Shown piece after piece: positions 36,605 to 48,016 of a stretch of 64,000 bases of DNA. The notes beneath the pieces were generated by a model. It did not search any database and was not told the DNA's origin. It saw only the letters and a list, made by a program, of their open reading frames with translations. Location of the stretch: positions 13,143,070 through 13,207,069 of the forward strand of contig NC_064038.1 in assembly GCF_932526225.1 (NCBI RefSeq), given 5' to 3'. The stretch comes from Nematostella vectensis. Lineage: Eukaryota > Cnidaria > Anthozoa > Actiniaria > Edwardsiidae. Both the position numbers and the translations under genes were made by a program. The first letter of the stretch is position 1. Every line of letters starts with the position of its first letter.

Positions 36605-39600
36605 CTGAAATGTTTTCTAAAGAAAAATAAATCCAAAAGTCAATTATCGTTGACAGTAACTGTGCAACTTAGAGCTTCAGGTCTAATCAATTTCGGTCGG
36701 AAATCCTCCATTTTGAGGAGGTATTGTGGAAAATAAAATAAAATTAGAAGAAAACGCGGTTAGTAGAATTCATAATGATTATTTACCATGCCCCCCCCCC
36801 TAAACACACACACACACACCCTGGAGTATGTTCTCTAGCGAATGCATTCTTTACCTCATACGAGTCTGACCATTGTGTCTGCGATATGGTCCTCCTGAAA
36901 GAGTAATGTCTAAAATAGGAAACAAAAACTCAAATCACATCTATTTCCCTTACTGGAAACGTTAAAAGAGTAGGAGTATGATTTCGTGTACGAAATAAGT
37001 AAGTGCTAATATTTAACCTAACATTTTGCTTCAATCATCATATGATGTGATACCCATAATAATAAGACTGCTTCCCCCAAAGTTTCATAAATTAATTGAA
37101 ATAAACAATACTTGGCAGCGGCCCGAAAAATATGGGGAGAGGGGAGGGAGCAAGTAAACTCTATAGCCAAACTCAAGAGAAGCGTTCAAAGTCGCCATAA
37201 TTGTGTTCTTATTCCTCCAGCCCCTACCGCGAGCCCTAACTCACGTGCACGGCTGCGGGCAGGATTTGGAGCACCCCAAGGATCCATTCTCGTACTTCTT
37301 ACTAATATTGTTCAAGCATTTCACTGAAAACAAGAGAGATTAAAGTTAAGATGTAACCCTTAACCCGCTCAACAGCGAGTCACAAAGCATCAATTTCCAT
37401 CCACAACGAATACTCTTTAAGAGCTACCGCTAAATAAACGTCGGACTTAAATAATGTGTGGGTAGTTTTAATTTCTTTATCATATATTTTTATTATTTTA
37501 AATTTAAATATTAACCAGAGCTGTAGCTGGCCTACAAACATTGATGTTTCAGCTGATGATAATAATGATGATGATAATAACAATTATGTTAATGATGATT
37601 ATAATGATGATGATGATGATGTTGTTGTTGTTGATGATGATGATGATGATGATGATAATAACGATTATGTTAATGATGATTATAATGATGATGATGATGT
37701 TGTTGTTGTTGTTGATGATGATGATGATGATGATAATGATGATGATGTTTTTGCTAATGATAATAATGATGTTGATGATGATAGCGGTGGAGGTGATGTT
37801 ATGGAAGATCATGATAATGCTGCTGCTGCTGCTGATGATGATGATGTACCTTCAGATTCATAATAATGATGTTCACGAAAATTATAAAATTGATGATGAT
37901 GATGATGATGATGATGATAACTATGATAAATGCTGCTGCTGGTAATGACAACATTGGTAGAGATAATGATGATGATGTACCTTCAGATTCTGTCATAATA
38001 ATGATGTTCATGAAGATTTTAAAATTGATGATGATGATAATGTTGTTGTTGCCGATGATTATGATACTCTTTCTGCTTCTTGCTGCTGCTGATAATGATG
38101 ATGGTGATGTTTCAGATAATGATGATGACGATGATGATGATGACGACGACGACGACGACGACGATGACGATGACGACGACGATGATGATGATGATGATGA
38201 TGATGATGTTGATGATAATGTTGATGTACCTTCAGGTTCTGTCATGCATGGTCTGCCCTTTGCACGAAACTTCCCTTCGGTGCAATTACACACTTTAAAT
38301 TGATTATTTGCCAGACAAGAGGACATGCAACCCTGGAAAAGAAAAAAAATAGAAAAAAGACAACTTTATTATTAACGACATCATCATTATCATCATTTTT
38401 ATCAATATAATCTATTGTGCTCACTATGTCGATTCTGATTGGCATAGAGCGCGCGATTTATTTGGAGAACCACTGTCTTCAGCCTCGCCTGATTCCACTT
38501 GTCTCGGCATTCATTATTCAGGATATCACTAAAACCTTATCCAAAATGATTGTTTATTATTGTCAACCTCCGCTCTCCTCAACTTTCACCATACCTTGTG
38601 GGCACTCATTTCGGCTTGTGGTGAAAATTGTTTTAGTATGCCATGATCCTTATTTACCCTAGTCTAATCCTGTTAAGGATCTAAGCCGTAGAATTTGGTA
38701 CATCACACTCATATTCCTCTTTTTCTTAACGTAAATATTACGAAAAGAGTTCGATTTTACGGCAGTCTCAAATAAAAGCGCTCAATTTGAAAAAGGTTTC
38801 CCAAACGATATTTTACTTTCGAATACAGGAACTCATCAATCAAATATCAAACTTGGTATAGAGCAGGATATTTTGCTGTTTTGGTCACTTTTTGCGATGC
38901 GACGTCTCGCTAACAAAACAAATTCAAGTTTCAAACACCGCGCGGCCATTTTAAATATTTGCATAATAAGTAGGTAAATCGATATTATCAAAAATGGCAA
39001 TGTACTGCACTGATTGTCAACTATTGTTTTTTCTTCTTCTATTGATTGCTTTACTTGATTGATTTCCAGACATTCCAGACACCTGTGATTTAAAACCGGC
39101 GATAATAAACATCGCTTTGAATAATTGCGCATCTTTTACGATAATTCATATAAACGCCGCTGATACCTGCACAGAATATCTCATTCCTTTGTATTTATGA
39201 TAAATGCTGTTGGCCTCGAGTCCATTTCCAGAGTAACAGCTTCCGTTACTGAATGGGTCGATACGTTTAATCACCAGCTGAAAGATAAAATATCACATAA
39301 ATGGGCAACAAATGAATAATAATATAAGCGTGAGGGAGCATAACAAAGCCAGGTTTTGAGCGTTGAATAATTCTTACTAATGTGTTCTGCTTTGCAAATG
39401 TCAAGTAATTATCCAGATGATATCATCAATCTATAGAGAACATGTTATGAACGGCAACAAAATCCCATGCCGAAAATGTATAACTATACAATAAAAAAAT
39501 ATCGAAAAGATTTATGCAATGGACAAAGATAGGTAGTAAAACGTATCCTAAGCCACAAGCTATTGTCCAGGTTAGGGGGTGATCATCGTGAAATCAATTT

Positions 39601-42600
39601 CAACCCTAAGGGATAGTACTTTGGGTGTGGTAAACAGAAATCCTTACCCCTAAGAGATAGCAAATTAGGTGTGGTCGAAGGAATTTTAAACCCTTAGATA
39701 AAGCAGAATGGGAAAAACCGTTCAACACGGTTTTTCCCCAAAGGAATAGCAGTTGGCCGAATTTTATACCCCAAGAGATGTTAGCATCGGACAAATATTT
39801 CAAAACCCCCTAAGGGATAGCAGTTGGTCGAAATTTCGTACCATAAAAGATAGAACGATCACCCCCGTCTCCTTTCCTGTGGAGTCCCCACACCCACGGT
39901 GTCCCCAGGGGTTTACAAACCTGACGTATTCCGGCGGATGCAGAAACCCCGGGTTGGACGGTAAAACCGTGCGTGAAGGGGAATGGGATGTTTCTCTGAT
40001 CCGATAGCAAGACCTTGACTCCGGCTTCTTGTGAAAGCGGTATGATGTACTGCTCTTGATCAATAAACAAATCCAGAGTTAAACCTGAAAAGTTCCAAAT
40101 GTTACTAAAGCCTTGAGTAAAGTCTGTGTAAACAAGCAAGGTGCGACTGTTTACAAACGGTACTTCCATTTATTCTCTCTAGTAATCGTTCACAAAGCGA
40201 CTTTTGATCGAAACACTAAATTCAAGCACTTGCATGATAGCCGTCGGGGCGGCTGTGTAAGGAGGGGTGGATCTAGTTGGTGGGGATGTTTGGAATGGGG
40301 GATAAGAATTAAAAACATATATATGAAAATAAAATGAAAACTTATGACGTGTGGAAGTCATTTTTCTAAAACTTTATTTCTGGATCTGCCACTGTTAGTC
40401 ATATACCATTTTACAGCTGAAATGATTTTAAAAGAGCTTAGTGTTAGGATACGTTCTATTTTGTTGATTTAGTGGTCGAAAGTTATAAGGACAGGTGCTA
40501 GAATTCTAGCCAATCAACATTTTCGGGGACGAAAAGGGTCGGTGGGTGGGGGTGGGGGGGGGGTGGGGGGGGGAATTGCGGCACCCTTTCCTCAACCAGA
40601 TAATTCAAAAATAATAGTAAATGACCATCAGAGGCGTGCCTGTGCCTCCTATATTTTCTTAAAGGCTCTGTATCGTTCGCCTTAGGGAATTTAAACAACG
40701 ACGTCCACGACTGCAGGGAGTACGTGATCCCCAAAAAAGCTTTTATCCATTGCGCTCAATTTTCACCTAGTTTGGATAAAATTAACTAGTTTTTGTAGTC
40801 CCAAAAAAACTATAAAAAGCTTTAGAATTATATTTCTAACATAGCGAACAAGGATAGTGTCTAGTTTTCAGCGCACACGTTTCCGTCCTTGCTAGACCGT
40901 GATATTGGTAGTTTTCACGTTGTTGTTGGAAGGAAGGGCTGAAAAATATCTTGACAGAATCCATTCAAGACTGCATTTCTGCGTCTGGCTCTTTGAATTT
41001 TCAATGTCTTTCTACCCTTTTATTAGGGTTACTCACCGTACATTGGACCGGGTTTTGATGATGCGAGAGAAGGTAGTTCTGTCCCGTTGACGTCTACGCC
41101 TTGGTTAAACGTGTAGCAATTTCCATATCGCCAGTGCCAAAATGGCCGCCAGTACTTTAAAAAATCCCTTAAGAAAAAAAAGAAAGAAAATATTAAAAAT
41201 ATGTTTTTATCAATTAGTGTCAGGTATAATACAACTAACCTTAAAATTCAATGTTAACCTCACCCTTTATTGCAAACAAACCCATTCCAGACGCAGCGAA
41301 ATACCAGTTCTCTAAACACATGCCCTGCCTTCATCAACTTCGTAGTGTCCGACATCGATAAATACTGGACAATCTTGTCTTCGATATATCTCTGCATGTC
41401 AATGTTGACATTATTTAGTATCACCTTGTTTTTACTGTTCTTTGTGTTCAATGATAGTCGGTCTTTCTCAGCTTTCTCCCTGTTTGTGTCCATGAAAGCC
41501 GATGAGTTCAGACTTGAGTTTGAACTTGTCATGTTGTTGAACGTGTCGACGAGCCGTTTTACTTGTGGAAAATGCTGGAGTTGGCTTTTCTTGATCATAT
41601 TCATGTTGCAGATGGTTACTGAAGGGAAGTTAGTCACCTTAAATGATATAAAGCATCCAATTAAACATCCAAAGCCACTTTGGGTTTACACGAGCCCGAG
41701 CTCGTTGTTTAAATAATTATGTTCTGATACCTAAAATATCCATTTTAAAAGTTTTTTTGGGAAAAACTTATCTGTTCCTTTTTCCCAGAAAGGACCATTA
41801 CTTTTTTTCCCAACCAGCAGTGGTTAGGTATTTTAGCATATGAATAATTGCCCGTATAACCGATCGGGACGATTTTTTCCCCAAGCATCCGCTCCACCGC
41901 CCCAAAAAATATTCCCAGCGCAACTAGTTCGACTTCACAAATTTGCCAGCAGAACCATTCGGGACGGTTTTCTTTTACCAGCAACCGAGGGGTCTATTAT
42001 ATTCCCAGCCTGCAAAAAACGGGCTGCGGAACATATCTGTTTTGTGCCCTTCTACAGAGCTCAGAGGTGTTGTCTAATATTTACACAATTGAAACGAAGG
42101 GAAGACCACAGGGAGCCCACTCAACTCAGCGTATTATTGTTTATTCATCATGTGCTCTAAATTTTGTTTTTGAATATCAATTAGTTCACGGAGTCTTTAA
42201 TAAAACTTCTTCCAAATACATATGTCTTATACTGTATTGTGTCCATTCATGTTTGGACACTTGTTTTACACCCCTGCGTCGAATTTTTCAGAATTATTCG
42301 GGTTTTGCAAACCCCCATTATTTCTGAAAAAATTCGACGCAGGGGTATAAAATAAGTGTTCCAAACATGAATGGATGCATAAAAAGAGTAAGACATATGT
42401 ATTTGGAAGAAGTTTTATTGAGAACTTCGTGACCTGATTGATATTCATAAACAAAGAACAAAGCACATGCTAATAAACAATGCGCTGAGTTGAGTGGGCT
42501 CCCTGTGGGAAGACTCGAGAGACAATCCTTTCTAGCCGGTAGTGTCAGGTCAGCTAAACATGTTTTTCTTTCTTTTCTGGCTCTTGTGAGTCTTTTCAAG

Positions 42601-45600
42601 TTCCTGTCTCTTATCGGCATATTTACATGTACAGGGACCTAAAAGAAGAGTTCGCGATACACGCTGGCCCGTGGTACCATCTTAAAAAAACAAACAAGAC
42701 AATTACTTGAACATTTTCTTCGTCTATCCTTCAGACTCCCTTCTGTACCCCCAATCTTATCATCTGAAAGAGCATTTTCTCTAAACTCGTTATTAAACCC
42801 GGCTTATTAAAAGCGAGGTTCTTGGCATATGTATATGCTTTATGTAAAGATGAGCTTAATACAGATGATGATATATATAATTTTTACTGCTATAGGCATA
42901 GGTAGTCATTATTATAAATTTTTTATTACAGTAAAATATACATGTTTACATTTTCCTTATTCTTTTTTTTTTACATTACACATTTAACAGAGCATGCATA
43001 CACAAAGACAAAGACAAAGACAAATTTTATTTATTGGTCCCTTGAAACAGTAAAGTTACATCGGTTAGTGACCAAAAAATTTTAAAAAAGGTAAAATAGT
43101 ACGTATATAAGACGTACAACAGCTATTATGTGATTGTTCTTAGTTTTAGTTTATATTGTATTTCCTTTCTTTCATTTTTTCTTTTTCTAAATCTTTTCTG
43201 ATTGTTTTTAGTTACTATCATATCAGCGTTTCCCTTAGCTTGAAACATTCGGAAATGTACCTTGCAGCTATCCCTGCTAATTGAGTTGGCGGATTTATTA
43301 GTAAATTGAAAAGGCGTTTTTGTGTAATTTGATTGCGCTGCAAATTTTGGATAACTGAGTTTCGTAGCTCTTTGTATGTTTGGCATTGTACTAGAAAGTG
43401 AAATTCATTTTCCACGTCATTTTTGCATGTTGGGCAAATCCGATCTTTTTCCTTTGTGTAAGGCCTCGTGTGTCTGCCTTTCTCAATTTGCAATTGGTGA
43501 TTACTTATTCTTAGTTTTGTTAGCGCAACTCTATGTTTCACATTAGGGATGGCTACAAGGTAATTCTCTAATTCATATTTGTCTTTAAAAGTTCTATAAG
43601 TTCTTAGTTTGTTCATTTCGTTACTGTTTTTCCTTTGGTCATTGAAAATTTCCCCATGCCATTTCTGAAAATACATATCATTAAGTCGTTTAGAGAAAAT
43701 ATCAAGGAACAATGTAGGGTCGGTTTCATTTTGATAGAGCCACATAAACCCAAAACCCGCTTTGAAAATTATTTCTTTTGTTTTGTGGGTCCAGTAGGAC
43801 ACGTGAGGGTTATTTACACACTCTGTATAAACAACTTTTGAGAGGGCCTCTTCTTTTGACCGAAGGTTGGTCCAGTATTTTATGTTCCTATATGTTGCAT
43901 TTATACAAAGAGGATATCTGCCTAGTTCCCCTCTGCACGCATTGTTCACAGCCGTTTTTCCAGTTCCTAGTAACATTTTACAGAATTTAAGATGTACTGA
44001 TTCAAGCGGATCTCTATCATCAACACAGCTTTTATTATCGGCACCCCATACCTCGCTGCCATACAATAAAATTGGTTTGATCAGTGCATCAAACAGTTTT
44101 AATGTAAGATTAATGTCTGATCTGAAGTGAATACCGAGATCTTTCCTTAACTTAAATAAAGCTTTGAGTGCGGTTTTTTTAAGCTCCTCTTTTGCTAAGT
44201 TAAAGTTTCCTACCGCGCTGAATACTAGCCCTAGGTACTTATAAGATTTGACATTTTCCAATTGTTCCCTGTTCAAAAGGAATTGATAGTTATTCATTAC
44301 TTTGCCTATGTTATTAAAAATCATCACCTTAGTTTTTGAAGTATTGACTTTTAGACTATTTTCTTCTGAGTAGATAGAAAGTCTATTTAAAAGGTCTTGC
44401 AGACCACTACTTGTTTCCGAGAAAAGTACTAAGTCGTCTGCATACAGAAGACAATTTAATTTTGTGTTGCCTAAGATGTGGGCACTTGAAGATTTCGCTA
44501 AGGTATCAGGTAAATCGCTAAGGAACAGATTAAAAAGAGTTGGACTCAACATGCATCCTTGTTTTACCCCAACCATGCATCTAAAACTTTCACTAATTGA
44601 ATCCCCTATCTTCCCACACGATATATCATTGGAGTACATTGATCTTAGAACTTCGTAAAAGTTTCCAGAAATACCAGCTTGTTGTATTTTCGCAAATAGT
44701 TTATCTCTAGGAATGTTGTCAAAGGCCTTTCGGAAGTCTATGAAGCAAGTGAAAAGCATATTGTTTTTCTTCTTGGGCTTGCTTTTTACTACTCTGTCGA
44801 TAACGGTTTTCAGAATAAATATACTGTCTACTGTTGAGTGTTTTTTCCTAAACCCCCCTTGTTCCTTCTTTAGATATCCTTTCTGCACAAGGTAGTCATA
44901 GAGTCTTGAATTAAGTATAGATGTAAATAACTTACTGAGGCATGATAAAAGTGTTATTCCTCTATAATTGTTGACGTCAGAGCGATCGCCTTTTTTGAAA
45001 ATTGGAATAATAAAACCCAGATTCCATTCTTGTGGAAACACTCCTGACCTAAGAATGATGTTGAATAACCTAGTTAGGTAGGGTAGTAAAGTATCTTTAC
45101 CATATTTTAGTAGCTCGTTTAGTATATTATCGTGACCGGGAGCTTTGTTGTTTTTAAGGTTTTCTATAGCTAATTTTACCTCCTCTAGCCGTATCTCTGA
45201 GTCTAAAGGACCCGTCTGGTCTCTACATTTAGGGATGGATAAATTTGTAGTTGTAGTTTTTTTCCCTCCCTCCCTCCCTCCCTCCCTCCCTCCCTCCCTC
45301 CCTCCCTCCCTCCCTCCCTCCCTCCCTCCCTCCCTCCCTCCCTCCCTCCCTCCCTCCCTCCCTCCCTCCCTCCCTCCCTCCCTCCCTCCCTCCCTCCCTC
45401 CCTCCCTCCCTCCCTCCCTCCCTCCCTCCCTCCCTCCCTCCCTCCCTCCCTCCCTCCCTCCCTCCCTCCCTCCCTCCCTCCCTCCCTCCCTCCCTCCCTC
45501 CCTCCCTCCCTCCCTCCCTCCCTCCCTCCCTCCCTCCCTCCCTCCCTCCCTCCCTCCCTCCCTAACTCCCTCCCTCCCTCCCTCCCTCCCAAACCCCAAA

Positions 45601-46061
45601 ATGACCCGATAGGTGGTCATTATGTAAAAGGATAGAGGACCGGGGTTGATGGTGCTGGTACTGACATCAAAACAGGGGGTTGTCCCCCCCCCCCCTTCTA
45701 GTAGCCAAAACTATTGTAAATGTACGAGACATTATCTAAAATACAGGAGAGAGTGCCTTAAAAGGACCTTTTGAATCCCCTGCTGATAAAAGTCCTGGCT
45801 ACGCCGCTGCATATACGCTCTCCTCACCTCAGAATATGTTATATCCACAGCAGTAGCTGTCGGCTTGTTGAGATATGTATCAAGCAATGTGAGGCCCTGG
45901 TACAGTACCATTCCCAGACCTGCCAGGAATATCATTAACCAGGATACCCGCCACATTACTGACTGTGATCCGCCGATCTGACCTATTCCATGACAACTTG
46001 TCCTGTCCGAGAAATCCTTGAATATTGCGCGGACAGATGGATGGGGCTTTAGCGTCTCCAT
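35129..46061 (-). CDS. DEG/ENaC (amiloride-sensitive sodium channel family) subunit, complete 11-exon gene
   Basis: Exons in transcript order: 45828-46061, 41264-41637, 41037-41167, 39921-40084, 39167-39277, 38230-38332, 37245-37323, 36855-36894, 36543-36604, 36096-36171, 35129-35296. All junctions are GT..AG with matching phase; the sum is 1542 nt, 514 codons with TAA at 35129-35131. The 513-residue length is usual for the family. Visible hallmarks: N-terminal HG gating motif (SCHGIGQIGGS), TM1, post-TM1 FPSVTICNMN, YGNCYTFN finger motif, Cys-rich region, and pre-TM2/TM2 with the G-x-S selectivity filter (GVS). Members form trimeric cation channels gated by acid, peptides or force; the stimulus here is unknown. 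Start: an upstream in-frame TAG makes the ATG at 46059-46061 the first possible. Confidence 0.93.
36239..36529. mobile_element. hAT-like MITE in DEG/ENaC intron 9
   Basis: Starts CAGTGGCGGCGGAGTAG and ends CCCATTCCGCCGCCTGG, imperfect terminal inverted repeats with a G-rich core. It lies between exons 9 and 10. Confidence 0.6.
36855..40084 (-). CDS. DEG/ENaC exons 4-8: beta-ball, Cys-rich thumb and knuckle
   Basis: Exon 4 (39921-40084): GLTLDLFIDQEQY..GVKVLLSDQ..FTVQPGVSASAGIRQ. Exon 5 (39167-39277): LVIKRIDPFSNGSCYSG. Exon 6 (38230-38332): GCMSSCLANNQFKVCNCTEG..RPCMTEPE. Exon 7 (37245-37323): KCLNNISKKY and GCSKSCPQPC. Exon 8 (36855-36894) is 40 nt: RTISQTQWSDSYE. The spacing of Cys matches the disulfide-rich thumb of the family. 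The small exons 7 and 8 were fixed by phase (1 to 2 to 0). Confidence 0.9.
37540..38220. repeat. Trinucleotide-rich (GAT/GTT/GAC)n intron with copied donor junctions
   Basis: Intron 6 of the DEG/ENaC gene consists largely of GAT, GTT, GCT and GAC repeats. Two extra copies of the exon 6 donor junction, ending at 37981 and 37850 (ATGACAGAATCTGAAG|GTAC and ATGAATCTGAAG|GTAC), sit in it besides the true one at 38230. Long acidic or Met/Ile/Ser ORFs in all frames are repeat artefacts. Confidence 0.85.
39575..39866. mobile_element. MITE-like element with subrepeats, copy 2
   Basis: Ends GGGGGTGATC and GATCACCCCC are a perfect 10-bp inverted repeat. The interior holds about seven variants of CCCTAAGRGATAGCAG(TTGGTCGAA). 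It lies in DEG/ENaC intron 4; the relative at 13500-13716 lies in a pentraxin-gene intron. Confidence 0.75.
40530..40580. repeat. G-rich tract (GGGTGGGTGGGGG)
   Basis: Several runs of three or more G form a G-quadruplex-capable stretch in DEG/ENaC intron 3. Confidence 0.6.
41037..41637 (-). CDS. DEG/ENaC exons 2-3: palm/finger region
   Basis: Exon 2 (41264-41637) begins V-TNFPSVTICNMN, a family signature just after TM1, followed by an Asn/Ser/Lys-rich insert and CVWNGFVCNKG. Exon 3 (41037-41167) continues DFLKYWRPFWHWRYGNCYTF, another signature. The acceptor at 41168 (TTCTTAAG|GG) is chosen because it alone keeps the frame. Confidence 0.92.
41719..42060. repeat. Inverted copy of the 46.6-47.0 kb sequence
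   Basis: Contains, in reverse orientation, the block at about 46650-47040. Shared landmarks are GTTCTGATRCC, GGAAAAA..ATCTGTTCC, CAGCAGTGGTAGG or a variant, GAATAATTGCCC, CGATCGGGACGA and CCAGC..AACTAGTTC. The two copies flank DEG/ENaC exon 1 and the intronic LINE. Confidence 0.7.
42106..42508. repeat. Large fold-back with arms of about 200 nt
   Basis: CACAGGGAGCCCACTCAACT at the left is the reverse complement of the sequence ending near 42508. The match continues through GAAGAAGTTTTATT-type, AGACATATG, CATTCATGTTTGG and CCCCTGCGTCGAATTTTT to a centre at about 42307 with a very small loop. A few indels occur. It lies in DEG/ENaC intron 1 and would fold into a long hairpin in the pre-mRNA. 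Confidence 0.85.
43005..45250 (-). mobile_element. LINE with intact reverse transcriptase, 5'-truncated, in DEG/ENaC intron 1
   Basis: An uninterrupted ORF ends at 43218 and contains NNKAPGHDNILNELLKYG, PIFKKGDRSDVNNYRGITLL, QGGFRKKHSTVDSIF, FIDFRKAFDNIPRDKL, GVKQGCMLSPTLFNLFLSDL, catalytic LLYADDLVLFS, LLYGSEVWG and a C-terminal zinc knuckle CPTCKNDVENEFHFLVQC. The endonuclease is missing; the element starts abruptly next to a (GGGA)n array, into which the frame happens to stay open. On the minus strand the 3' end shows ACCAATAAATAAAATTTGTC followed by (TTTGTC)n at about 43005-43024, a microsatellite-type tail. Inserted in sense orientation with the host gene. Confidence 0.9.
45263..45592. 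repeat. (CCCT)n array
   Basis: About 80 tandem CCCT units with a single visible interruption (CCCTAACTCCC near 45562). The minus strand, sense to the DEG/ENaC gene, is (GGGA)n and strongly G-quadruplex-prone. It abuts the 5' end of the LINE. Confidence 0.95.
45828..46061 (-). CDS. DEG/ENaC exon 1: cytoplasmic N-terminus and TM1
   Basis: 78 codons: METLKPHPSVRAIFKDF, the conserved His-Gly in SCHGIGQIGG, then TM1 WRVSWLMIFLAGLGMVLY and the extracellular start TAVDITYSE. The donor GAG|GTGAGG is phase 0. Confidence 0.92.
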
Positions 46062-46557
46062 GTCACGCGAGAATTCCACAAAGATGAACTGGACTTTAGG
46101 CTTCTATCCTTAGTTGCTGTTGCTTAATGCAAGCTATAACTAAATTTGTTAAATCTTAATTTAGATCGAGAAATCAAGAAGGAAAACAAGCAGTTAATTA
46201 TTTAAGATGGACTGGCCTGAGGTGCTAGTACCTATGACGGGTATCTTTTCTGTGATGATCGACTTCAGATAAAAGGTCCCATCCAATTCCTTTATAAAAC
46301 ACACAAGCGAAGGTAGCGAAAAATTGTATACCATGCCTATATTTGTTATGAATGTTTTAAAGCGATTTCATGTGCAAAAATACTATTATGACACTGATAT
46401 GAACTAGTCATTTTATGCAAAAATGTCTCTTTTCATTAAGTTTGTTGAGGCGAATTTAGATTTTTAATAAAATAATGTTTATCGATCTTTTTATCTTATC
46501 ATTAAATTTGCTCAGCTTTTAGCTCACAAAGTGATGACAAAAGAAATTCAAAGTTTT

Positions 46558-47690
46558 TTCCCGATAAAAAAATAAACAATATAACAAAGTTAGATAAAAA
46601 CATTACACTCATAGTTAGGTAGTTTTATAGTTGCTTGGATACCTAGCGTAGTAGCGGATCTTTTAGAATGCCAAGACAATATTTTGTGCAAAAGAAAAGG
46701 CATACAGAAAATTATCACTTGGCGTCCTCAGGTACTGTTCTAGTGGGAATCTGTCCCGCAGCCGAGTTCTTTGATGCCTGGGAAGATGCTAAACCCCTCG
46801 GTTGCTGGGGAAAAAATCGAGGCACATTTGTGGAACTAGTTCGGCTGGGAATATTTTTGGGCGTTGGAGCAGTTGCTTGAAAAAAAATTCGTCCCGATCG
46901 GTTTAGGGCAATTATTCATGTGCGAAAATGCCTACCACTGCTGGCTGGGGAAAAAGGAACGGTTCCTCCTGGGATAAAGGAACAGATAACTTTTTTCCAG
47001 CAAAAATGGATATTTTCGGCATCAGAACATATTCAAATGACGAAATATGCCATTTTAACGTGAACAAACTCTATGATAACCTAGACTGGCCGTGAGCCTG
47101 GGACCTGTGATCTAGGTTCTATATAAAATAGGAAGAGGGTGAAACAACGCTCGGTTCTATTGTTCGAAAACCTGCTTAGTGATCAGACTTTTTTGTTCTG
47201 CAAACAGCCGCCGTAGGAATCGACTTGGATGTAATCCATTAGCTCCTTCATATTAGCCGTTCGCAATTCGAAAAAGTAGTAAAGATCGGTTCCTCTTTTT
47301 AAGCAAACGGTAGGGGTTTAGGGTCAAGTGAAGGCATGGCAAATAAAGGTAGGTAGAAATTAGAAAGATCAGGTTCGCTACGTGGAAAGATATGTGAACT
47401 TGGGGAGAAACTCGTTTTCGTCAGCATAGAATCAATAGAGTGTAAACTGGATTCTCTCGAGAGCAGTACCTGAGGGATTCGTTCCTGCAGTTGATAGGGG
47501 CATGAGTATGTATTTTCTGTATGCCTTCACATAAAACGTTGTCTTAGAAGTCTAAAGAGGGGGGGGGGGGGGGGGGGTAGCCCGTAGATCCGCTACTGGT
47601 AAAACACGCCAGGAATCTAAGCAACAATAATAAAACTACATATAGTGTAATGTTTTTATCTAACCTTGTTAAATATTGTTAGTTTTTTTC
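46558..47690. mobile_element. DNA element with TIRs of about 100 bp
   Basis: The left end (AACAAAGTTAGATAAAAAC, ATTACACTCATAG, TAGTTTTAT, GTTGCTTGGAT, GTAGCGGATC) is repeated in inverse orientation at 47579-47690. The interior has no intact transposase. It sits just upstream of the DEG/ENaC start. Confidence 0.75.
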
Positions 47691-47776
47691 TTTATCGGGA
47701 ATAGATTATATTATACAAAAATAGAATGAAAACTCTATGGGTTCTTTGCAGTTTGGTGCCCGAAAACACTGGAACC

Positions 47777-47882
47777 TAGGCTCGGTTTCCAGCCGTGGTT
47801 ACCTGGCGTTCTGCTCTGCTCCTCCAATGAAAGGGAGAGGTTCGCTGGCGCACCGAAATCACCACGGCTGAACCGAGCCTAA
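47777..47882. mobile_element. Hairpin MITE with TAGGCTCGGTT ends
   Basis: TAGGCTCGGTTTCCAGCCGT at the left is inverted as ACGGCTGAACCGAGCCTA at the right. The total is about 106 bp. Confidence 0.8.
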
Positions 47883-48016
47883 ATTTATTCCAACTTGAAA
47901 TAAGCAAAAAATGAAATCCAACCAAGCCATGAAAATATTTGACATTGATAGAGATAAGTGACAACCAGACGCTTTTCAGGACAAAGACGGTTAGGACGTT
48001 TCTAAAGGCTGCTGTT

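Noticed and set aside
37456-38326. Long acidic, Met/Ile-rich and Ser-rich ORFs
   Set aside because: Trinucleotide repeats in DEG/ENaC intron 6; only the 38230-38332 segment on the minus strand is exonic.
38230-38333. Direct splice from DEG/ENaC exon 6 to exon 36855-36894
   Set aside because: Phases disagree (1 versus 2); adding the 79-nt exon 37245-37323 restores the frame and supplies the conserved Cys.
45145-45612. LPPS-repeat and GREG-repeat ORFs
   Set aside because: Frames of the (CCCT)n array; the LINE frame running through it is coincidental.
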